12,381 bases of DNA from CALACW01 sp002431305 (GTDB taxonomy: Bacteria > Bacillota > Clostridia > Oscillospirales > Acutalibacteraceae). The stretch is taken from assembly GCA_937890355.1 (NCBI GenBank), contig CALACW010000115.1:1-12381 (forward strand), written 5' to 3'. Below are positions 1 to 4,572 of the stretch, in pieces. The stretch's first letter is position 1, and every line of letters starts with the position of its first letter. The notes beneath the pieces were generated by a model that did no database searches, had not been told where the DNA came from, and was given only the letters and a program-made list of their open reading frames with translations. A program made the translations under genes and the position numbers.

Positions 1-14
1 TATTTCCGTAATAT

Positions 15-35
15 CAAGAATAAATTATATTCTTG
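15..35. repeat. Small perfect dyad in AT-rich leader
   Basis: Arms of 8 bp (CAAGAATA at 15-22 and TATTCTTG at 28-35) flank a 5-nt spacer. Neither side carries a T-run, so it does not look like an intrinsic terminator. It may be the remnant of a 3' end lying left of the window. The rest of 1-199 is AT-rich and I see no gene in it. Confidence 0.35.
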
Positions 36-199
36 TGAACTCTTTATACACGCATGCCTTCTTTTTATGTTATTTAGACAAACGGTTTTTATGTTTAATG
101 TTAAAAATAAATAAAAATTTTGGTATTTAATTTCCTATCCGCTTTTCCGTTTTTCCTTAATTTGTTCATTCATAAACTGTTCAAAAATAATTATTTTTG

Positions 200-228
200 T
201 TGCATTTTTTTTATGTATATGATACAAT
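200..228 (+). promoter_or_regulatory. Sigma-A type promoter for the first GPH transporter
   Basis: A -35 box TTGCAT (200-205) and a -10 box TACAAT (223-228) are separated by exactly 17 bp. The -10 ends 45 nt before the GTG start of the transporter, giving a short leader. It is inferred from consensus match only. Confidence 0.6.
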
Positions 229-273
229 TAGTTTTGTTAAATTATTAAGAAAAAAAGAAAGGGAGATGTTATA

Positions 274-1848
274 GTGTCGGACGAAAACAAAAATAACGCC
301 GAGTCCCCGAATCCGGGCGAAGTGAATTACGTCTATCAGAACAGACGTTATGTCGGTAGAAAAGAAACCATCGGATTCGTTCTCTGGGACGCGGCGCAGA
401 GTTTTAATATCAACACTTACTCCGGCAGATTTGTAACCAACGTTTTACAGATCGATCTCGGACTCCAGGCAATTGAACAGACTATCAACGGTATATGGGA
501 CGTCGTCAATGATATTTTCATGGGCGCAATTATAGATAAAACCCGTACCCGCTGGGGTAAGTTCAGACCGTATCTGCTTTTACTTGCTGTTCCCGGTCTT
601 ATTCTCACCGCTCTATACTGGCTGCTGCCTGTTCTTTTTGCGGGCAGAACAAGCATGGATATCACAAAATTCGTATTTTATTTTATTCTTGCGTTTATAA
701 GAGAAGGTATCGGCACGTTTCAAAGCATTGCAAGAACTGGATTGCTGTCAACAATAACTCCTCATCCCGTTGACCGAACAAGGCTTATAACGCTTGCTAA
801 CTTCGCTTCGGGTACGTTCGGCGAGAAGCTTCCTGAGCAGATCACGACCGTTATTCTCGACCTTATCGACAACAAAGTTCTGACAAAGACGTTCAACGCC
901 ACGCAAAAACAGATGTATCTCGCAACATTCGTAGGCATGGGTCTTTTTACGACAATCGTTTCCAGCGGTATGTCAATGTGGTTCTTCATGAATTCAAGAG
1001 AGAGAATCATGCAGTCAATCGAATCGCCGAGTTTAAAGCAGAGCTTTAAGTCAATCATTAACAACAAACCCGTACTTCTGCTGACGCTCTCGGATTTCTT
1101 AAGCAGCTTCGGACTAAGCGGAAGTAAACAGGATTACTACGTTGACGTTCTGCACTTTGCGTCAATGACGCTTATCGCGGGCATCCCCGCAGCTCCCCTT
1201 TCACCTGTCAGTTACTCATACGTCCCGTGGCTGAGAAGAAAGTTCTCATCAAAAGTTCTGTACATATTCAGCCGTTATATAGACAACATTCTCAAGGTAC
1301 CTATCTTCCTTATCGGATGTATCGGTATGAAAAAGGATTTCTCCGGCGGTGTTTATCAGAACAAGTGGGCAATGTGCGTTGTCATGATGGTTTGGGAAGT
1401 CATTTGGACATTGTTCTACGGATTAAAATCGGTTATCGGTACGGAAATGTACAACGAGTCCATGGATTACTGCGAATGGAAGAACGGCTACCGTACGGAG
1501 GCAATGACCTCGGTTGCGAAAGGTCTTGCGGCTAAGGTTGCAAACAAAGTCAGCTCCGTTATTACAACAATCCTCAAAAAAGCTATTAACTATAACACAT
1601 CGGCTTACATTGAGGGACGAGAACAGCCCAACTCGGTTAAGTTCTATCTGTTTGCAATGTTCACTATCGTTCCCGCTCTTACGAGCTCGTTCGGTATTAT
1701 ACCGATGCTCTTCTATGACCTTGACGGTAAGAAGAAAGAACAGATGTACAACGAACTTCTTGAGCGCCGTGCGGCGATGCAGCAGAAGGTTAACGCCGAC
1801 GCAAAAGAAGTTACCTCGGCTTCCGCTTCCGAATCCGCGGGAGAATAA
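274..1848 (+). CDS. MFS transporter, GPH (glycoside-pentoside-hexuronide):cation symporter family
   Basis: This is a 524-residue polytopic inner-membrane protein, close to or slightly above the usual GPH length of 450-500. The family imports sugars or glycosides together with Na+, H+ or Li+. The diagnostic helix II/loop 2-3 block is intact: W75-D76 ... N79-D80 ... D88, then RTRWGKFRPY at 91-100. D76, N79 and D80 match the spacing of the MelB cation-site residues D55, N58 and D59. A second GPH-like block (YCEWKNGYRTEA, near residues 397-408) lies in the second half of the fold. The N-terminal 30 residues and the C-terminal tail (from about 485, charged, Ala/Glu/Ser rich) are cytosolic. The start is GTG at 274, preceded by an AAAGGGAG ribosome binding site (about 257-264). 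The gene is monocistronic, between its own promoter and a strong terminator, with no glycosidase or regulator beside it. The substrate cannot be read from the sequence; family assignment is firm. Confidence 0.85.
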   Translation: MSDENKNNAESPNPGEVNYVYQNRRYVGRKETIGFVLWDAAQSFNINTYSGRFVTNVLQIDLGLQAIEQTINGIWDVVNDIFMGAIIDKTRTRWGKFRPYLLLLAVPGLILTALYWLLPVLFAGRTSMDITKFVFYFILAFIREGIGTFQSIARTGLLSTITPHPVDRTRLITLANFASGTFGEKLPEQITTVILDLIDNKVLTKTFNATQKQMYLATFVGMGLFTTIVSSGMSMWFFMNSRERIMQSIESPSLKQSFKSIINNKPVLLLTLSDFLSSFGLSGSKQDYYVDVLHFASMTLIAGIPAAPLSPVSYSYVPWLRRKFSSKVLYIFSRYIDNILKVPIFLIGCIGMKKDFSGGVYQNKWAMCVVMMVWEVIWTLFYGLKSVIGTEMYNESMDYCEWKNGYRTEAMTSVAKGLAAKVANKVSSVITTILKKAINYNTSAYIEGREQPNSVKFYLFAMFTIVPALTSSFGIIPMLFYDLDGKKKEQMYNELLERRAAMQQKVNADAKEVTSASASESAGE

Positions 1849-1872
1849 TAAAGCAAATTCAATATTTACGAT

Positions 1873-1905
1873 AAAAGACGTGACCGAAAAAGTCACGTCT
1901 TTTTT
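1873..1905 (+). terminator. Strong intrinsic terminator after the GPH transporter
   Basis: AGACGTGAC (1876-1884) pairs perfectly with GTCACGTCT (1892-1900) around a 7-nt loop. Flanking A and T tracts extend the stem to 12 bp and give a U-run through 1905. It lies 25 nt after the transporter stop codon. Confidence 0.9.
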
Positions 1906-1949
1906 GCATATACTTTTATACCCGTTATATCATCCTATGCAAATTAATA

Positions 1950-1978
1950 TTGACCTTATATAAATATTATGATAAAAT
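1950..1978 (+). promoter_or_regulatory. Promoter of the toxin-antitoxin operon
   Basis: TTGACC (1950-1955) and TAAAAT (1973-1978) are spaced by 17 bp. The -10 ends 31 nt before the antitoxin ATG. It is the only good promoter between the upstream terminator and the antitoxin gene. Confidence 0.65.
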
Positions 1979-1990
1979 ATTGATATAATA
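1965..1990. promoter_or_regulatory. Imperfect palindrome over the -10, candidate antitoxin operator
   Basis: The 26-bp stretch starts TATTAT and ends ATAATA, with partial symmetry inside (18 of 26 positions match the reverse complement). It overlaps the -10 box and the probable transcription start, where Phd/YefM antitoxins usually bind to repress their own operon. AT-rich sequence makes chance symmetry likely, so this is a candidate only. Confidence 0.35.
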
Positions 1991-2009
1991 AATTAGGGAG
2001 GTAAATATA

Positions 2010-2276
2010 ATGCCTACAATTAGACCGAGCGCAGATTTACGAAACAACTATAATGAAATTTCACAGCTATGTCATGAATATACCGAACCTGTTTTTATAA
2101 CAAAAAACGGCAAAGGAGATCTTGCCGTAATGAGTATAGAAGCATATGAAAAGCTATGCGGAAAATATGAGCTGTATTCGGCAATAAACAAAGGATTACA
2201 AGATGTAAAAGAAGGTCGAACCGCTCCATTAGATGATGTCATTAAATCACTGAACGAGGACTTATTTCATGTATAA
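2010..2276 (+). CDS. Type II antitoxin, Phd/YefM family
   Basis: This is an 88-residue protein of normal size for the family. The N-terminal half (MPTIRPSADLRNN ... PVFITKNGKGDLAVMS, about 1-42) has the Phd/YefM fold signature: an initial strand, the ADLRNNY helix that helps form the DNA-binding dimer, and the ITKNG-DLAVMS hairpin. EAYEKL follows at 45-50. The C-terminal half (about 55-88) is the flexible helical segment expected to wrap and neutralise the toxin. The start is supported by a strong AGGGAGGT site at 1995-2002, 7 nt before the ATG. The gene overlaps the toxin by 8 nt, so translation is probably coupled. By family precedent it represses its own promoter with toxin as co-repressor. 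The pairing of a Phd-like antitoxin with a RelE/ParE toxin is common. Confidence 0.88.
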   Translation: MPTIRPSADLRNNYNEISQLCHEYTEPVFITKNGKGDLAVMSIEAYEKLCGKYELYSAINKGLQDVKEGRTAPLDDVIKSLNEDLFHV

Positions 2277-2583
2277 CGTTATTGTGTCCAAAACTGAAGA
2301 AGAGGATTTAAAGACAGCGGCTTCCTACATTTCGAATGAGTTGAAAAACGAAACCGCTGCTAAGAATCTGATTAAAGCATTTAACAAAACGGCAATGTCA
2401 TTATCTGAAATGCCGGAAAGGTTTCCGATTATAAATGACGATATATTAAAGAAAGATAACATCAGATTTACGCGAATTAATAATTACTTATTGTTTTATA
2501 CAGTTCATCATTATAACAATAGTGTTTTTGTATTACGTTTCCTTTACGGACGTAGAAATTGGGAAAGTATACTGAAAATATAA
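2269..2583 (+). CDS. Type II toxin, RelE/ParE superfamily
   Basis: This is a 104-residue protein, typical for the superfamily. The visible pattern is an N-terminal strand (YNVIVSKTEEEDL), two helices (about 10-48) and a C-terminal sheet. The sheet carries the family signature: RFTRINNYLLFYTV (66-79) followed by VFVLRFLYGRRNW (86-98). The same ...YLLFY...V...RFLYGRR... arrangement is seen in plasmid-stabilisation and ParE-like toxins. RelE members cleave mRNA on the ribosome and ParE members poison gyrase; this sequence alone does not decide between them. The ATG sits within the last codons of the antitoxin gene, with GAGGA at 2256-2260 as its ribosome binding site. No truncation or frameshift is visible, so the module is probably intact. 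It could stabilise the local chromosomal region or act in stress response. Confidence 0.85.
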   Translation: MYNVIVSKTEEEDLKTAASYISNELKNETAAKNLIKAFNKTAMSLSEMPERFPIINDDILKKDNIRFTRINNYLLFYTVHHYNNSVFVLRFLYGRRNWESILKI

Positions 2584-2588
2584 TACAT

Positions 2589-2621
2589 ATCGGTCGACTG
2601 ACGCACAGCCGACCGATTTTA
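2589..2621 (+). terminator. Intrinsic terminator of the toxin-antitoxin operon
   Basis: ATCGGTCG (2589-2596) pairs with CGACCGAT (2610-2617) and is followed by TTTT. It lies 6 nt after the toxin stop. The loop is 13 nt, larger than ideal, and the U-run is short. Confidence 0.7.
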
Positions 2622-2809
2622 TTATGCCGTTATTTTGTATATCCGCTGTATCAAATACATGTCGTCGTGCCGAGAAAAACGGGCTAAAAGAATAGAATTG
2701 TTTAAGAGTAGAACGATTCACCAACAGTAAAACGTTTAAGCGCAGAATGGGCCGAATGAGTCTAAACCGTTTAATCAAAAAAAATATTAAAAACGAACCG
2801 TTCACGCGC
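2622..2809. other. Non-coding spacer between convergent units
   Basis: I find no convincing gene here. The open frame on the minus strand has no good start signal, no recognisable family and runs across the toxin terminator. Three copies of a GTTTAA core start at 2700, 2734 and 2769, at 34- and 35-bp steps. The first two share the loose pattern TTTAAGnGnAGAA. A short dyad, GAACcGTTC, lies near 2795. Confidence 0.5.
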
Positions 2810-2840
2810 AAAAAAAAAGAGCCGTCCTTTCGGACAGCTC
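2810..2840 (-). terminator. Intrinsic terminator of the surface-protein gene
   Basis: Read on the minus strand, GAGCTGTCC pairs with GGACGGCTC (one T-G wobble) across a stable GAAA tetraloop. A run of eight or more T follows. It starts 40 nt past the surface-protein stop. The plus strand can form the same hairpin with one mismatch, followed by a T-run at 2843-2848, so it may work in both directions. Confidence 0.9.
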
Positions 2841-2880
2841 GATTTTTTGATTCGATAAATTAAACCTTTATCAGTTTAAA

Positions 2881-3534
2881 TTATTTCTTCTTAGTTACTA
2901 CGAAAGCAACAGCTGCAAGAGCAGATACACCAGCGATTACAGCGATACCGGCGTCACCGGTCTTCTTGATGGTCTGAGGCTTGTCAGTCTTCTTCTCACC
3001 GGTAGTAGGAGCTACAGTAGTGGTCTCTTTGGTGGGATTCTCCGAAGGAACCTCAGTTGTAACCTTCTCGGTGCTGAATGTGAAAGCCTTGCCTGCGTTT
3101 GCTACAGTGATTTCGTCATCAACAACGCTGTCCTTGTTAACAGTGATGGTTACCTTGTTAACGCCGTCTTTTACCTTAAGAGTGTAGGTAGCAACGCCGA
3201 TAACATCGTCAGCAAACTCTTTTGAGCTCATAGCAGCGCCGCTGAGAAGATCCTTAGAACCTTCAGCAAGACCAGCCTCGGTAACGAACTTACCGTCAGC
3301 GCCTTCAGCCTTAACAAACTCAGCCTCATCGGGGTTGAAGTTTGCGAAGAGAGTAGCGGTGGTGTGACCCTTTGCCTTGTCAAGAGACATAACAACGGTA
3401 AGAGTTCTGGTGCTGTCGTCATACTTTCCGTCAAGGATGACAGAGGGAGCGTCAGCAGCGAAAGCTACAACACCGAGGCATGCCGTGAGGGCAAGTGCGA
3501 TTACGCATGCAAGAATTTTCTTTGCAAGTTTCAT
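2881..3534 (-). CDS. Secreted, wall-attached protein with cohesin-like beta domain
   Basis: The 217-residue protein has four visible parts. Residues 1-27 are a Sec signal peptide (KLAKK, hydrophobic core, AFA-A cleavage region). Residues 30-156 form a beta-rich domain resembling the cohesin/carbohydrate-binding superfamily, with matches such as LFANFNPDEAEFVKAEGADG (62-81) and GVATYTLKVKDGVNKVTITV (113-132). Residues 157-188 are a Thr/Glu/Lys/Pro linker. Residues 189-217 form a sorting-signal-like tail: IKKTGD (189-194), a hydrophobic span, then KKK. The motif lacks the Leu-Pro of classical LPxTG, so sortase anchoring is likely but not certain; a simple membrane anchor is the alternative. The ATG has AAGGAAGG (3543-3550) 8 nt upstream. 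The gene is alone, with a near-perfect promoter and a strong terminator, suggesting abundant expression. The cohesin likeness is by eye; no dockerin partner is visible, so a cellulosome role should not be assumed. Confidence 0.75.
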   Translation of the reverse strand: MKLAKKILACVIALALTACLGVVAFAADAPSVILDGKYDDSTRTLTVVMSLDKAKGHTTATLFANFNPDEAEFVKAEGADGKFVTEAGLAEGSKDLLSGAAMSSKEFADDVIGVATYTLKVKDGVNKVTITVNKDSVVDDEITVANAGKAFTFSTEKVTTEVPSENPTKETTTVAPTTGEKKTDKPQTIKKTGDAGIAVIAGVSALAAVAFVVTKKK

Positions 3535-3577
3535 TGGTAAAACCTTCCTTAAAAAAATTTTCTATTATCCTCTGCGA

Positions 3578-3595
3578 ATAATACAGTTGTATTAT
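3578..3595. promoter_or_regulatory. Inverted repeat over the surface-protein -10, candidate operator
   Basis: ATAATAC (3578-3584) and GTATTAT (3589-3595) are perfect 7-bp arms around a 4-bp spacer. The repeat covers nearly all of the minus-strand -10 box (3591-3596) and the likely transcription start, a classic repressor position. The cognate regulator is not in the window. Confidence 0.5.
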
Positions 3596-3619
3596 ATACT
3601 AACGTTTGGTTGAAGTCAA
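3591..3619 (-). promoter_or_regulatory. Near-consensus promoter of the surface-protein gene
   Basis: On the minus strand TTGACT (3614-3619) and TATAAT (3591-3596) are separated by 17 bp. This leaves a leader of roughly 50 nt carrying the AAGGAAGG ribosome binding site. Confidence 0.8.
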
Positions 3620-3667
3620 GTATTTTTTCAAAAAAATCCACTGGCGTTTTTCACAAATCATGACAAT

Positions 3668-3696
3668 TTGACATTCCTCGCTTTATATAATATAAT
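3668..3696 (+). promoter_or_regulatory. Perfect-consensus promoter of the uracil-DNA glycosylase gene
   Basis: TTGACA (3668-3673), a 17-bp spacer and TATAAT (3691-3696) match the sigma-A consensus at all 12 positions. It is divergent from the surface-protein promoter, with 48 bp between the two -35 boxes. Confidence 0.85.
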
Positions 3697-3727
3697 CATT
3701 ATATAATTTATAAAGGAGGAAAACATC

Positions 3728-4294
3728 ATGAGTGACAGTTTTTCGCTTCTTAAAGAAGAATGTCTGTCGTGTACAAAATGCCGTCTCGCCGAAACGCGTA
3801 CAAACGTTGTATTCGGAGTCGGAAACGAACATTCAAAAATAATGTTTATCGGCGAAGCTCCGGGCGAAAACGAGGATTTAAGCGGAGAACCGTTCGTGGG
3901 CAGAGGAGGCAAGCTGCTTGACAATTATCTGTCCGTGGTCGGATTTGACCGCAATACAAATATATACATAACAAATACGGTTAAATGCCGTCCTCCGAAA
4001 AACCGCGATCCCATGCCCGACGAACAGGAAAAATGCATCGGGTACTTAAGGGAGCAGTTTAAAATAATACAGCCCGCAATAGTAGTTTGCCTCGGAAGAA
4101 TAGCGGCATGCAAGTTAATTAAACCCGATTTTAAGGTTACGAAAGAACACGGAGTATTTTTCGATAAAAAGGGAACGCTTTTTGTGGGAACGTTCCATCC
4201 CGCCGCACTGTTACGCGACCCGAGAAAGAAAGAAAACGCACTCAACGACTTTTTAAAAATAAGAGAAAAAGCGGAAGAACTTAATTTGGTGTAA
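3728..4294 (+). CDS. Uracil-DNA glycosylase, family 4 (Fe-S type)
   Basis: This is a 188-residue cytosolic base-excision repair enzyme that removes uracil from DNA, and the length is normal for family 4. The motifs are complete. Motif 1, GEAPGENED (42-50), holds the Glu typical of family 4. GEPFVGRGGKLL is at 53-64, and the NTVKCRPPKNR loop is at 83-93. Motif 2, HPAALLR (157-163), carries the DNA-minor-groove His. C15, C18, C87 and C103 have the spacing of the four [4Fe-4S] ligands. The ATG is preceded by a strong AAAGGAGGA site (3712-3720), 7 nt upstream, and by a perfect-consensus promoter. It is monocistronic. No LexA-type box is visible in the promoter, so constitutive expression is likely. 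Some annotations call such proteins phage SPO1 DNA polymerase-related; the active-site motifs favour the glycosylase function. Confidence 0.93.
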   Translation: MSDSFSLLKEECLSCTKCRLAETRTNVVFGVGNEHSKIMFIGEAPGENEDLSGEPFVGRGGKLLDNYLSVVGFDRNTNIYITNTVKCRPPKNRDPMPDEQEKCIGYLREQFKIIQPAIVVCLGRIAACKLIKPDFKVTKEHGVFFDKKGTLFVGTFHPAALLRDPRKKENALNDFLKIREKAEELNLV

Positions 4295-4296
4295 AC

Positions 4297-4508
4297 AATA
4301 ATTTATTATAAAACATAAACAAAACATGTAGGGGAAGACATTGTCTTCCCGGGGTAAAGGCAGAAATTTTTTAAGTATGATTTTGCCTTCGTAAACACGG
4401 AAATTTCATATTGCCGACGCAAATTTATTATTAATAAAACCGTAAATCTCATGCGGGAAGACAATGTCTTCCCCTACAAAATAATGTTTATGCCTTATAT
4501 AAATTATT
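4297..4508. mobile_element. MITE-like element with ~55-bp terminal inverted repeats
   Basis: The two ends, 4297-4351 and 4454-4508, are near-perfect reverse complements over 55 nt. The outer parts (AATAATTTAT..., CATAAACA) differ by small indels and substitutions. The inner 25 nt (4327-4351 and 4454-4478) are identical. Each inner arm also holds its own 19-nt palindrome, GGGAAGACA-n-TGTCTTCCC, so each can form a hairpin alone or the whole can fold into one long cruciform. The 102-bp interior has no gene, only minor dyads (for example 4359-4387). It starts 3 nt after the glycosylase stop codon. No clear target-site duplication is visible. A non-autonomous MITE or a REP-like RNA-hairpin repeat are the main options. 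Confidence 0.7.
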
Positions 4509-4531
4509 TTTTCATCTGAATCAAAACATAT

Positions 4532-4564
4532 TCGGACGGCAGAGAGTAAATCCCTGCCGTCCGA
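4532..4564. terminator. Hairpin terminator between convergent genes
   Basis: TCGGACGGCAG (4532-4542) and CTGCCGTCCGA (4554-4564) form an 11-bp GC-rich stem around an 11-nt loop. It lies 8 nt beyond the stop of the minus-strand transporter gene, so it probably ends that transcript. On that strand only a weak T-rich stretch follows. On the plus strand it is followed by a better T-rich tract, so it may serve both directions. Confidence 0.7.
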
Positions 4565-4572
4565 TTTCATTA

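Noticed and set aside
2700..2775. Possible CRISPR-like array
   Set aside because: Only a 6-bp core repeats; there is no conserved repeat of 23 bp or more and no cas gene nearby.
2790..2806. LexA (SOS) box near GAACcGTTC
   Set aside because: The half-sites are 1 bp apart instead of 4, and it lies in a convergent spacer, not at a promoter.
2533..2811. Minus-strand open frame of 92 codons in the spacer after the toxin gene
   Set aside because: It has no recognisable family, runs through the toxin-operon terminator and into the toxin 3' end, and begins inside the A-tract of another terminator.
3377..3613. Plus-strand open frame across the surface-protein 5' end
   Set aside because: It is antisense to the signal peptide region and covers the promoter and operator of that gene; no ribosome binding site supports it.
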